Part shown: in pieces, positions 35,478 to 47,165 of the stretch
Layout of the letters: each line of letters opens with the position of its first letter
How positions within the stretch are numbered: position 1 is the first letter of the stretch
From: Ryuthela nishihirai
Taxonomy: Eukaryota > Arthropoda > Arachnida > Araneae > Heptathelidae
Length of the DNA: 64,000 bases
Direction of reading: 5' to 3'
NCBI GenBank assembly: GCA_038380435.1
Contig: JAWZYU010000008.1
Location: 77,886,020-77,950,019, forward strand
Notes under the pieces: generated by a model
Databases searched by the model: none
What the model was told of the DNA's origin: nothing
What the model saw: only the letters and a program-made list of their open reading frames with translations
Position numbers and translations under genes: made by a program

Positions 35478-35775
35478 GGATGGGTTGTTTTTCCTCTGAG
35501 CGGCACTTTTTTGCACACCATGGGCTAAATGGCCAGGTCACATGGACCCCGAAGGCTCAGAGAAGGTTGGGGAGGGGACCCACTGGAACAGCTGTTGGGA
35601 GACAGATGGTAGCCCCCCCCGTCAAGGCCATCCAGCGTGTTCTTTAACGTGCACAGGGTATGGTTCTCCCGCACACGGGGCACGGCTTAACGTCCCATCC
35701 GACGGACGGCGGCCTTTTCAAGCCCATCGGTGTCCCCTACTGACCGTGGGCAGGGCGGGGAATTTTGTGGAGATT
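35478..35775 (-). mobile_element. SINE-A, 5' truncated with TSD
   Basis: It lacks the tRNA head. TSD AATTGGTGTGTTG (35465-35477 and 35776-35788), so truncation happened during insertion. Confidence 0.92.
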
Positions 35776-35877
35776 AATTGGTGTGTTGTTTCCGTGTCTT
35801 AGTGTAAAAGCTAAAACTCCGATCCGATCATAATTCTCTGTTAGAATCTTTCAGCCTCCTCGTTTAAACCTTGCCAA

Positions 35878-36135
35878 CTAGTCGCGACATATATCACCAC
35901 GCTTTTGCTTTTTTTCGGGGCTCAGGTTCTGAGGGATGTAGCGATAATAAATTATTGATATTTGCAAATACTCCGATACTATTACATTAATACTGAAATG
36001 GGAAAGACCCATCATTGCTGCTAGTGCTCGCAAGATTATTCTACAGTCTTCATTGAGAATATTGTGGATACGAGCGATTTGTTGCGCTTCATGGCAGTTT
36101 TTGGTTGCATTAAAAAGTAAGATTGCCTTCAGCAA
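35878..36135 (-). pseudogene. Mariner-type transposase HTH fragment
   Basis: An 85-codon open fragment reads ARIHNILNEDCRIILRALAA, then MMGLSHFSINVIVSEYLQ, then SPEKKQKRGDICRD. This is the second helix-turn-helix and linker of mariner-family transposases (the family fused in SETMAR). The catalytic DDD domain is not recognisable downstream. A SINE-A copy was inserted immediately upstream at 36137. Confidence 0.6.
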
Positions 36136-36136
36136 T

Positions 36137-36530
36137 GGGGCGGGGGTGATGCAGTCGGTAGCGTGCCAGGCTCGTAATCTGTAGTTCCTAGGTTCGAGTC
36201 CCAGCTGGGTCAGCGTTGAGATTTATCTCCGCAAAATTCCCCGCCCTGCCCACGGTCAGTAGGGGACACCGATGGGCTTGGAAAAGCCGCCGTCCGTCGG
36301 ATGGGACGTTAAGCCGTGGCCCCGTGTGCGGGAGAGCCATACCCTGAGCACGTTAAAGAACACGCTGGATGGCCTTGACGGGAGGCTACCATCTGTTTCC
36401 CAACAGCTGTTCCAGTGGGTCCCCTCCCCCAACCTTCTCTGAGCCTTCGGGGTCCATGTGACCTGGCCATTTAGCCCATGGTGTGCAAAAAAGTACCGCT
36501 CAGAGGTAAAACAACCAAACACAACCCAAA
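36137..36530 (+). mobile_element. SINE-A, full length
   Basis: Full copy with an imperfect TSD around GCCTTCAGCA / GCCTTCACCA. The A box is altered (GTGATGCAGTCGG). It sits immediately upstream of the mariner HTH relic. Confidence 0.9.
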
Positions 36531-36780
36531 GCCTTCACCAAGCTTAGTTTTTAAAATACCCATGACAATAAATTCATAATATTGTAGGTTTTTATCGAAC
36601 CTTTTTTCTGGCAATTCATTCAGAAAATCTTTATATTTTTCGGCACTTTGAGGTGTCATCTGCATTATGTTCGTTTGATTATTATTATTATTTTCTTTTA
36701 ATCTTAGCGAGATAATTCTAGAATATATTGGTTTCGTTTCTACTTTGTTTACGAGATCACTTTATCAGTAAAATATCCTA

Positions 36781-37868
36781 TACAGTCGCTCAAAAATTAT
36801 TCGAACACTGTGGTTGATTGCATCATCATCATATCATCCTCAAGCAGCAATGGGCTACGGAGGTCCAACCAGACCGTGAAGTTTAATTCTCCAAGCATAT
36901 CTGTTCTGAGCTACATCTGCTGCATCCGGCCACTGCACACTAATTCTTACAACAATCAATTCAACAAGGTCCTGTTTGACGCTGTCTGCCCACCGCATCT
37001 TAGGTCTCCCCCTCTTTCTGAAGCCGTTAGGCACACTGTTCATAACCCATTTCGCCAATCTATAATTATCCATGCGGGCAACATGGCCAAACCAGCGGAG
37101 TCTCTCTCTGTACAACATGCAGCTCAATGGAGGTTGCAGACTCCTTTGCCTAACCTTATCATTAGTTACAACTTTTAACCACCAAGATACTACGTAAGCA
37201 TCTAGAATCAAAAGCATCTAGTTTCCTGTTATCTTGTTTACAAAGCGTCCAGGTTTTACTACCATAACTAACCCTAGAAAGAAGCAAACTATTATACAGT
37301 CTAATTTTAGTCTTTAGGTGTATACGCCTATTTCTCCACACTCTCCATAGATTCTTAAAAGTCCCGGCAGCAATCCCTATTCGTCTGTTAATCTCATGCC
37401 GCACATCACCAGTATCAGTTACATAGCTCCCAAGGTAATTAAACTGTGACACCTGCTCAAGACTACAACCATTCAGATTAATTGAATCACACCTGCCTGA
37501 CCAATTTTCATCACTTTAGTTTTCTCTCTGTTTATAACCAAACCTACTCTACTACCAGTCTCATCAACAGCTCGAATGAAAGAGTTCATCTCATCAACAT
37601 CATTTGCCAAAAGGGCCAAATCATCAGCATAATCCAAATCAGAAATTTTCTTATCTCCAGCCCATTTAAGGCCAAAATCTTTCCATTAAAGTGAATTTCG
37701 CATAACATAATCAATAACCAAACTAAAGAGAAAAATAGACAAAATGCACCCTTGTCGATTACAGAATTCAGAAAAAATATCTGGCGACGATTTTTTTAGG
37801 AATTAGTGATCTGGCAACCTTCGTGTACAGTACAACCATAGTGTTAGAATATTTTTTGAGCGACTGTA
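36781..37868. mobile_element. Tc1-type foldback MITE, split by a LINE
   Basis: The left terminus TACAGTCGCTC is at 36781-36818 and the rest of the left arm plus a shortened right arm is at 37755-37868, ending GAGCGACTGTA. A LINE insertion separates them. Compared with the complete copy at 13465, the right arm has lost most of its inner part. Confidence 0.75.
36819..37754 (-). mobile_element. 5'-truncated RTE-like LINE nested in a foldback MITE
   Basis: This copy matches 2419-3352 of the longer element and ends at the same GAT-repeat tail. It retains an intact YADD active site (reading DLDYADDLALLANDVDEM near 37630), an intact SETWTL-type region and a basic end reading RGRPKMRWADSV. It is inserted in the left arm of the Tc1-type foldback element whose halves lie at 36781-36818 and 37755-37868. 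The junction shows GATT on both sides, a possible short TSD. Confidence 0.8.
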
Positions 37869-38473
37869 CAAACGTTTATAAAATGGCGCAATTTTGAATA
37901 AATCCAAGCCCTGAGAAGGACAGAGAGCGTAGAATCATGTACCAGCTAGGATCGAAATTTGCAAATATGAAAGTACACAATTTGGAAATCAGAATACTTC
38001 ACTATGAGAAACCTGTAATATTAGGAAGATCAAATTCTAAATGAATTCGGTTAAAATACAACAATTCAAACAACAATTGAACAGTTTATGGTTCATGGAA
38101 TACAGCATAAATGCTACAAAATTTACTTCACAAATTATTTTTCTGAAAACAGCAGAAATCAGTCTCATATATGTACTGATAGTTTCAAAGCCTTATATTT
38201 TACAAACACGAGTCGAAACAGATGATGGGAAAATTTTTCTAATCCGCTACGACAATAAAGTAAAATATAAATTAAAATTCGCAAACCCTGTCAGTGAAAA
38301 TATCTGGAAATCTAATAGCTAATCAATTTATTTTTTTCAGTTTGTAAAATTGAAATGTTCAATAACAGTTTTACAATAAATCTATTCATGAGAGTTCAGT
38401 AAAACATCAACAGCAATTCAGTGAGGGGCGCTTCGAATAGTCAATATTTGAAACGTATACAACGCAAAATAGT
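37869..38473. other. Intron with an unassigned 93-codon frame
   Basis: A plus-strand open frame at 38041-38322 is Lys/Ile/Asn-rich, as expected of chance frames in AT-rich DNA, and matches nothing I recognise. Confidence 0.4.
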
Positions 38474-38856
38474 GGGGGCGGGAGTGGCTCAGTCGGTAGC
38501 GCGCCAGCCTCGTAATCTGTAGTTCCCAGGTTCGAGTCCCAGCTGTGTCAGCGTTGAGATTTATCTCCGCAAAATTCCTTGCCCACGGTCAGTAGGGGAC
38601 ACCGATGGGCTTGGAAAGGCCGCCGTCCGTCGGATGGGACGTTAAGCCGTGGCCCCGTGTGCGGGAGAGCCATACCCTGTGCACGTTAAAGAACACGCTG
38701 GATGGCTTTGACGGGAGGCTACCATCTGTCTCCCAACAGCTGTTCCAGTGGGTCCCCTCCCCCAACCTTCTCTGAGCCTTCGGGGTCCATGTGACTTGGC
38801 CATTTAGCCCATGGTGTGCAAAAAAGTGCCGCTCAGAGGTAAAACAACCCAACCCA
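38474..38856 (+). mobile_element. SINE-A, full length
   Basis: Full copy with a small deletion after AAAATTCC near 38578. Flanks CAACGCAAAA / CAACTGCAAA are a weak TSD. Confidence 0.9.
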
Positions 38857-39222
38857 CAACTGCAAACTGACAGGATCTGGGTTCGAGTACTAGAGTGACA
38901 TGGTTCCTTGTGTTCTGTTAGCTCTAATGGTCAGCTGTGACTTCGGTCTTAATGGGGTATGTCCTTTAGAAATTGTGAGCAATTTCTAGGATTCTTCTCC
39001 ATTTAAATGCTGCAAATGATAAAAGGTTAAAAAATAAAGAAATTCTAAAAATCATTGCTCGCAGCCAAATTGAAGAACTTCCATCCGGAGAGGAAACGGC
39101 AGCTTACCTTGATGGGGCTTCGTTACCTAGGATCGAATTGGTAACCCGAAAAAGTCAGTAAGCATCGCTAAATGATCGCTTTAATGCAACATCGGTAAAA
39201 GAGTCTAAGATAAAGTGAATGG

Positions 39223-39514
39223 GTTGGGTTGGGTTGTTCTACCTCTGAGCGGCACATTTTTGCACACCATGGGCTAAATGGCCAGGTCACATGGATCCCG
39301 AAGGCTCAGAGAAGGTTGGGGGAGGGGACGCACTGGAACAGCTGTTGGGAGACAGATGGTAGCCTTCCGTCAAGGCCATCCAGTGTGTTCTTTAACGTGC
39401 ACAGGGTATGGCTCTCCCGCACACGGGGCCACGGCTTAACGTCCCATCCGACGGACGGCGACCTTTCCAAGACCATCGGTGTCCCCTATTGACCGTGGGC
39501 AGGGCGGGGAATTT
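39223..39514 (-). mobile_element. SINE-A, 5' truncated with TSD
   Basis: The head is missing. TSD TAAAGTGAATGG (39211-39222 and 39515-39526). Confidence 0.92.
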
Positions 39515-39634
39515 TAAAGTGAATGGACATTCTGAATCGTTGCAGTGAATGCTACAATATATAGAGGTAATCAGTCCAAAAATAACTTGGTATTTTGACA
39601 TATAATTATAAGATCTCAGGTCTTAGACCTCAGG

Positions 39635-39830
39635 TATAACTCTCCATATTGCTTGCGTTTATCAAAAGGACCTGCATTCGTGCCCTGTAGAAAAAAAATA
39701 AATGTTTTTTCTTTCTGCTGAGGTCTCGCCTATCTAGCAGACCTTCTCTAGAACGTATTAAACTGACAGACTCCTGCCAGAGCTGTGTGGCAAGCAGCTG
39801 CTGGAGGGATAAGTTATTTATTTATTTATT
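39635..39830 (+). mobile_element. SINE-B, decayed
   Basis: Body and tail are recognisable (CTGACAGACTCCTGCCAG, AAGCAGCTGCTGGAGGG, TTATTTATTT). The head is largely unrecognisable. Confidence 0.65.
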
Positions 39831-40442
39831 TTTTAATCCAACTCGTCCCTCGATGAGAAAGAGCACACCAGTGAACTGAGCTAAACCAGAAATTCATCGG
39901 ATGGGATGATAAATTGTGTCTCCGCACATTCTGTGATGTTACAGAACACACTGGACTTCGTGGGGTCCTCCCATTTGTATTCTACAGAGCTGTTCAGCTC
40001 TGAAACCTTGGAAGTTCTATTGTCTTCTCATGTGTTACAGACTATTTCTGTTTGGAGATAAACAGCAAGACAACTTAATAACTTTTGTCCAATATAATAC
40101 ATAGGTTTGTTTGAATAATATTATTTTGAATGTGGAATCAAATATTGATTTTTTCGTTATTAACTTCTGCATTAGTAATTATTTAAAATTTTTAATTCTT
40201 AGAATAACTTGACCACGATTTTATTTAAATGATTGATGAAAACCTACGTTAACATTTTATAATTGTTAAGCAATATTACGATATATTGTTCATGAACTAA
40301 ACAATTAAACAGAAATCTTCTCATAATTAAAAGTTGTAGTTGTTCAGCAAACTGATTTGCGTCTAATTTCGTTATACCCAAAAATAACAAGCACATGAAA
40401 GGAACGAAATATGCAAAATTCCACTGGCACAGTGATTAGTAA

Positions 40443-40652
40443 ATAAAAAAATAAATACCTCCTCAAGCAGCTGCTTGCTACAGAGGTCTGACAGGAGCTG
40501 TCAGTTTACATGCCAGAGTAGGTCTGTGAGGATGGCAGGACCTCAGCAGAAAAACGACACACACACACACACCCATGTCTTACTCGGGGCTCTAACCCAG
40601 GTCCCGTAAATCAGTAGCCAAGCGCGCTAACCACTCGGCCACGGGACGGCAT
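40443..40652 (-). mobile_element. SINE-B with TSD
   Basis: Full minus-strand copy bounded by AGTGATTAGTAA (40431-40442 and 40653-40664). It contains a short CA run at 40558-40571. It lies about 300 bp from the CUB II first-half exon. Confidence 0.9.
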
Positions 40653-40956
40653 AGTGATTAGTAAGTTCGTTTATATTTCTGCCAGTAAACTTTGTGTGTT
40701 GGTTAACCCTGAGGAAGTGGTCAACCGTGATTTCAGTCTTAGTAGAGCATCTGTGAAGGACTGTAAAATCTAGGAGTAGTGTCTAGGATTCTTCTCTGTC
40801 CTATGTGTTGCAAATGAACTAAAGGAAAATAGAAAACCTAGGTAACAAGAACATTTAGTGGAAATTTAACGGAATAATTTGAAAGTTACAACTTTAAAAG
40901 AGAATTGCAACAGATGATTTTCATTATATGGTAATACATCGGAAACTTTTACTCAC

Positions 40957-41084
40957 CAATTTGAAAGTGTGTCCAGGAGTTGTGGTTAAGAGCCATTCGC
41001 ATTGTTGATTGTTGGGGTACGGATACGGATAATTTGGGCTTGTGATCTCACCGAAAATATTCGTAAATTGGTGCATACAGTTAC
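40957..41084 (-). CDS. CUB domain II, first-half exon
   Basis: This 128 bp exon encodes GNCMHQFTNIFGEITSPNYP, followed by a Tyr/Pro-rich turn, CEW and a final HTFKL. The acceptor is TTTACTGCAG/GTAAC and the donor is TTG/GTGAGT. Phase 1 in and 0 out match its neighbours. It resembles the first half of CUB V (NCM start and CEWL), which suggests these domains arose by internal duplication. Confidence 0.86.
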
Positions 41085-41613
41085 CTGCAGTAAAAATAGA
41101 GGATCACATTAGCATACTTGAAAAAAGGTTAAATGCAAAATATATTCAAAATGTTTTTAATTAGCTAGAAAAAAGTTATCTAATTCCTGTATATTTAATA
41201 AGTATATATAATTTGCTACTACAGCATCGCTATCCGTGGTACATTTATCAGATAGAATATTGCTAGTATGGTTTCAGAATTTCTGGAATTTGGAAAATAG
41301 GCTTAACAATTTTGAGTTTAGAAATTTTCGGATCCTTCAATGAAAAAGTTATAAATAGGCTTAGTAAAGTTCGCATGAAAGAAGTGTCTTGGAGTGTCTT
41401 GGAAAGAAGTGTCTTGGAAGCGATTTTGGATAACGTTTTTGTCTTTGATTTGTTTCCATGCGAAACAGACATCATTTTAATTAAAAATTGATACGCGAAA
41501 CACTCAGTTCTTTATAAATTAGTAAATATTCACTGGAAGTAGAGCTATGCACCATTCCTTTGTGATGATGCGCAAAACCTAAGGCTTTGTACCTAAGATC
41601 GTGGTGCAAACCT

Positions 41614-41737
41614 TAAAAAATAATAAATACCCCCTCAAGCAGATGCTTACTACAGAGGTCTGACAGGAGCGTGTCATTTTATACGCTATAAAGACGTTCT
41701 GAGTGGATGGCGGAACTTTAGCAGAAAAACGACACAT
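41614..41737 (-). mobile_element. SINE-B, head missing
   Basis: Tail and body only, diverged; it stops before the tRNA-like head. Confidence 0.7.
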
Positions 41738-41781
41738 GCAGACCATTAACACCTTTCAAAAGAAATACTCTGTTGTGAAAG

Positions 41782-42326
41782 TGGCTCAGTCGGTAGCGCG
41801 CCAGGCTCGTAATCTGTAGTTCCCATGTTCGAGTCCCAGCTGGGTCAGCGTTGAGATTTATCTCCGCAAAATTCCCCGCCCTGCCCACGGTCAGTAGGGG
41901 ACACCGATGGGCTTGGAATAGACCGCCGTCCGTCGGATGGGACGTTAAGCCGTGGCCCCGTGTGCGGGAGAGCCATACCCTGTGCACGTTAAAGAACACG
42001 CTGGATGGCCTTGATGGGAGGCTACCATCTGTCTCCCAACAGCTATTCCAGTGGGTCCCCTCCCCCAACCTTCTCTGAGCCTTCGGGGTCCATGTGACCT
42101 GTCCATTTAGCCCATGGTGTGCAAAAAAGTGCCGCTCAGAGGTAAAACAACCCAACGTTAAAGAACACGCTGGATGGCCTTGACGGGAGGCTACCATCTG
42201 TCTCCCAACAGCTGTTCCAATGGGTCCCCTCCCCCAACCTTCTCTGAGCCTTCGGGGTCCTTGTGGCCTGGCCATTTAGCCCATGGTGTGCAAAAAAGTG
42301 CCGCTCAGGGGTAAAACAATCCAATC
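41782..42326 (+). mobile_element. SINE-A dimer sharing the 33250-type junction
   Basis: A nearly full unit is followed by a unit starting GTTAAAGAACACGC. TSD CTGTTGTGAAAG (41770-41781 and 42327-42338). The first unit shares CAGCTATTCC and CCTGTCCATTTA variants with the dimer at 32957. Confidence 0.92.
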
Positions 42327-42699
42327 CTGTTGTGAAAGGAACGGAAAGGGAGGGCTGCCAGACAAGTATGGCCTACTGATCTGGACAACTATAGCTATTT
42401 TCCTGTTTTTCTCTACCCTGTTTAGGAGTGGCCAACCACACAGGGTTGTGGTGCTGAACATATACATCAACCGGAATGGAATAATAACTCTGAGCTTCAT
42501 TATGGATGTTGAATTTCCTGCACTGGTAGGCTTCTGTTCAGGAAACATTTTGCGCTATGTTTTGTGTTTGTTTGTGGGTTGATAAATCATAATCATGATA
42601 ATGACCAAAGTGAATAGAATAACAGGATACATTTTATCAGCTGGTGGATAATCCTGATATGAGGCCAGAAGGAGAATAGGTCTTTGCCCCACGCCTGAG

Positions 42700-43081
42700 T
42701 TGGGTTGGGTTGTTTTACCTCTGAGCGGCACTTTTTGCACACCATGGGCTAAATGGCCAGGTCACAAGGACCCCAAAGGCTCAGAGAAGGTTGGGGGAGG
42801 GGACCCACTGGAACAGCTGTTGGGAGACAGATGGTAGCCTCCCGTCAAGGCCATCCAGAGTGTTCTTTAACGTGCACAGGGTAGGCTCTCCAGCACACGA
42901 GGTCACGGCTTAACGTCCCATCCGACGGACGGCGGCCTTTCCAAGCCCATCGGTGTCCCCTACTGACCGTGGGCAGGGCGGGGAATTTTGCGAAGATAAA
43001 TCTCAACGCTGACCCAGCTGGGACTCGAACCTGGGAACTACAGATTACGAGTCTGGCGCGCTAGCGACTGAGCCCCTCCCC
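42700..43081 (-). mobile_element. SINE-A, full length with TSD
   Basis: TSD CCACGCCTGAG (42689-42699 and 43082-43092). The tRNA-like head has mutations (GAGCCCCTCCCC). Confidence 0.92.
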
Positions 43082-43899
43082 CCACGCCTGAGATTAGGGC
43101 ATTGTTTGATATTGTCTCCACTTCCTCTCTCAATAAACATATTTTCTTTAAACAATCCCACTAATCCTTTCCTCTCAGCAGGTTCTAGAAATATGAGGAT
43201 TTTCTTGAGAGATTATTCTCTTGATGACCTCACACAAGAATTTCATCATTGTAACATAGATATTCTCTGCTTCCAATACACCAGACAGACGTATAAAGAT
43301 TAGATACTTATAAGCTATCTAGAATTTCTGTTTTCAGGGCGGAAAGACGGAAAACATATCGAAGCCGTTGGTTTCCTTCTCAGTAGGTACGCTACTGATG
43401 CTTTTCTAGGATATAAGTACATAAAAGAAAGGTCTATTACATCTAAATTTTAGAGAAGCATTAGAGATTTGAATGTTATATATATTTTTATGTTCCCACA
43501 GAAGATGCCGATGCGGATGAGAAAGCTAGGTTCTACCGACGACTTCAGAATATTTTGAATTCTGTCAAGAAATAGGATATTACACTTGATCTAGGCGACT
43601 TCAATGCTAAAGTTGATACTGACTCTGACCTTTGGGGGTGGGTGATAGAAAATTTGCTACTGGTAGCATCAGTGTCAATGAGTAACGTCTTCTACAGGTA
43701 GGTCAGCTTTATGGTTTGAGAATAACTAGCAATTATTACAAAACATTAATTATCTGGTACACAAAATTATAAACGTGTACTTATTACGTAATATTACCTA
43801 CATAAGTACACGTGGGTTTCACCAGATGGGCTGCATAAAAATATGTTTGATTATATATTAATTAACAGCAAATGGGCTGGTTCTGCAGGAATACAATGG

Positions 43900-44208
43900 C
43901 ATATAAATAAATAAATACCCCCTCAAGCAGCTGCTTGCCACAGGAGTCTGACAGGAGCCTGTTAGTTCTATATGCCATAGTAGAAGGTCTGAGAGGATGG
44001 CAGGAATAAAAATAATAAATAAATACCCCCTCAAGCAGCTGCTTGCCACAGAGGTCTGACAGGAGCCTGCCAGTTTATACGCCATAGTTGATCTGTGAGG
44101 ATGGCGGGACCTCAGCAGAAAAACAACACTAACGTCCATGCCTTATCCGGGGCTCGAACCCGGGTCCCTTAGATCAGTAACCTAGTGCGCTAACCACTCT
44201 GTCATGGG
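43900..44208 (-). mobile_element. SINE-B dimer
   Basis: A headless unit (43900-44006) adjoins a full unit (44007-44208) in the same orientation, inside the LINE copy. Confidence 0.8.
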
Positions 44209-44410
44209 AAGGGAAGTTTAAATTGGATCTGACTATTACCTTGTTAAAAGTGTCGTGCAACGTAAACTTAAGAAGTGTGGTACTAAGGTTAAAAAATTTA
44301 AGATTAATTATGAAGCTCTGAAAGACACAGTTATAGCTAAAGTTTACCATTTTGGTTACTTAGTTATTATGACAGTACATGGTTTGCTTACTACTGAAGA
44401 TCAAGAACAG

Positions 44411-44798
44411 TTGGGTTGGATTGTTTTACCTCTGAGCGGCACTTTTTTGCACACCATGGGCTAAATGGCCAAGTCACATGGACCCCGAAGTCTCAGAGAA
44501 GGTTGGGGGAGGGGACCCACTGGAACAGCTGTTGGGAGACAGATGGTAGTCTCCCGTCAAGGCCATCCAGCGTGTTCTTTAACGTGCACAGTGTATGGCT
44601 CTCCCGCACACGGGGCCACGGCTTAACGTCCCATCCGACGGACGGCGGCCTTTCCAAGCCCATCGGTGTCCCCTACTGACTGTGGGCAGGGCAAGGAATT
44701 TTGCGGAGATAAATCTCGACGCTGACCCAACTGGGACTCGAACCTGGGAACTACAGATTACGAGCCTGGCGCGCTACCGACTGAGCCACCCCCGCCCC
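44411..44798 (-). mobile_element. SINE-A inside LINE copy
   Basis: Full copy inside the LINE at 43100-47165. No clear TSD is seen; LINE bases may have been lost at the junction. Confidence 0.9.
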
Positions 44799-46013
44799 AC
44801 TTTTTTGGGTAAAAAGGAGCAGAGGAAACAAAATTATTTGAGTGATAAGGCACTGAAGCTTACGTCGGAAAGAAAGAATAGCAGGAATGTCCTTAATCAA
44901 TACCCTACTAGTCCTAATAGAAAGCATTACAAAGAGCTTAATAATCGTGGAAAGATTCAGTTAGCAGCTGATAAAAATCTTTTTCTTGATGGCTTGGTTG
45001 ACAATGCCAAGGAAGCAGTTAGCACATTAAAGAGTTGTACCAGATAATTAATGTTTTGTATGGTAGAAAACGGAGAAGTATACAGGGATTGAAGGATAAA
45101 CAAGATAAGGTTACAAAAGGTCAGGATTCTGCCATGGCTAGATGGGCTGAGTATTTCAGTGATGTTTTAATGAAAGTGATTAGTTCTACTCCCATTGTTT
45201 GTAATGATGATAGATGCATTACTAAATAATTACTGGTTTTAATGTTGACACTATAACACATTCTGAAGTTATTTTAGACATTTCTGAATCTCCAGGAATA
45301 GAATAAATTTCGTTTAAATTGCTTGGAACTGGGAATATTTCAGTTATCGCATGTCTGACTGAAATTTTGAATATCTTTTATGATAAAGGCGTTGTTCCTA
45401 AGGATTTTACAAGAGCCATTATTAACCCTATTTAAAAAAAAATGATCGTAGTTCTTGTGATAACTACAGGGGTATCAGCCCACTTTCAGTTACAGGTAAA
45501 GTTCTTTGTTTGATTATGCTTAATAGAATTAAGAATCTGGTTGATGGACAATTGCATGATTAGCAGTGTGGAATCAGTAGTGGTAGGAGATTTTTTCTCT
45601 TAGCAGATACATCAGAAATGTTCATAGTCTCAGAAAATTTTGGTTATTAGCTGTGTATATTTTAAAGAGACTTTTGCTCTGTGGATCATCATGATTTGTG
45701 GTTGATCGAGAGATCTTTTGGCACAACAAACACGTTAGTTGACATAATGAAATCTATCTATAATAACACCGAGTCATGTGTGAGAGTTGGTACAATTTGT
45801 AGCAATTGGTTTAGGATTGCTTCTGCTGTTCAACAAGGGTGCATTTTGTCTCCTTTCCTCTTTAGTTTGGTTATTGATTATGTTATTAGAAATTCACTGC
45901 AAGTGAAATATTTTGGACTTAAATTGTGCAGAGATCTGAAAAGTACTGATTTAGATAATGCTGATGATTTATCCCTTTTGGCAAATGATGTTGATGAGAT
46001 GAACTCTTTCATT

Positions 46014-46397
46014 TGGGTTGTTTTACCTCTTAGCGGCACTTTTTTGCACACCATGGGCTAAATGGCCAGGTCACATGGACCCCGAAGGCTCAGAGAAGGT
46101 TGGGGGAGGGGACCCACTGAAACAGCTGTTGGGAGAAAGATGGTAGCCTCCCGTCAAGGCCATGCAGCGTGTTCTTTAACGTGCACAGGGTATGTCTCTC
46201 CCGCACACGGGGCCACGGCTTAACGTCCCATCCGACGGACGGCGGCCTTTCCAAGCCCATTGATGTCCCCTACTGACCGTGGGCAGGGCGGGGAATTTTG
46301 CGGAGATAAATCTCAACGCTGACCCAGCAGGGACTCGAATCTGGGAACTACAGATTACCAGCCTGGCGCGCTACCGACTGAGCCACCCCCGCCCCCT
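46014..46397 (-). mobile_element. SINE-A inside LINE copy, with TSD
   Basis: Inserted just after the LINE active-site region; TSD CTCTTTCATT (46004-46013 and 46398-46407). Confidence 0.93.
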
Positions 46398-47165
46398 CTC
46401 TTTCATTAGAGCCGTTGATGACTCTGGTAATAGAGTAGGTTTGGTAATTAACAGAGAGAAACCCAAAGTGATGAAAATTGGTCGGGCAGAATCTGAATGG
46501 TTGCACTTTTGAGCACATATCTAAGTTTAATTTGATTGGGAGTTGTGTAACAGATACTGGTTATTTAGTTTAGTTATATCTGCGCTTATTAGGAAAGTTT
46601 AGGTCAGGTGATGTGCTGCATGAGATAAAGAGACTAATAGGGATTGCTACTGGTACTTTTAAGAACAATAGAGAATGTAGTGGAATAGACTTATACGACT
46701 TAAGACTAACATTTGATTGTGTAATAGTTTGGTTCTTTCTAGAGTTAGTTATGCTAGTGAAACTTGGATGCTTTTTAAACAAGATAACATGAAACTTGAT
46801 GCATTTGATTCTAAATGCTTACGGTGTGTCTTGGACATTAGATGGCTCAACTTTGTAAGTAATGATGAGGTTACGCAATGGACTCAGAAACCTCTTTTGA
46901 GCAGCATATTGTGCAGAGAGAGACTCCGTTGGTTCGGCCAAGTTACTCTTGTGCATATTTATAGATTAGCGAATAGGGTTAGGAATAGTGCGCCTGAAGG
47001 TCTCAGAAAGAGAGGGAAGACAAAGGATGCTGTTGGCAAACAATGCCAAACAGGACCTTGTTAGAATTGGTGTACAGTGTCGAGATGCAGCCGACGCAGC
47101 TCAGGAGAGATGCGTTTGGAGAACTAAATTGCAGAATGTATTTGGATGTGGTAAATGATGTGGTA

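Larger units (their letters stand above)
43100..47165 (+). mobile_element. RTE-like LINE copy, decayed and split by SINEs
   Basis: Plus-strand counterpart of the LINE at 2419-5300. RNMRIFLRDYSLDDLTQEFH near 43190-43250 is the endonuclease start, and decayed endonuclease blocks continue to 43890. RT blocks follow at 45040-46010 (active site NADD), and the C-terminal part with SETWMLFKQD and RLRWFGQV lies at 46400-47160. It is interrupted by a SINE-B dimer (43900-44208) and two SINE-A copies (44411-44798 and 46014-46397). Removing those restores collinearity with the other LINE copies. Many stops show that it is old. Confidence 0.75.
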
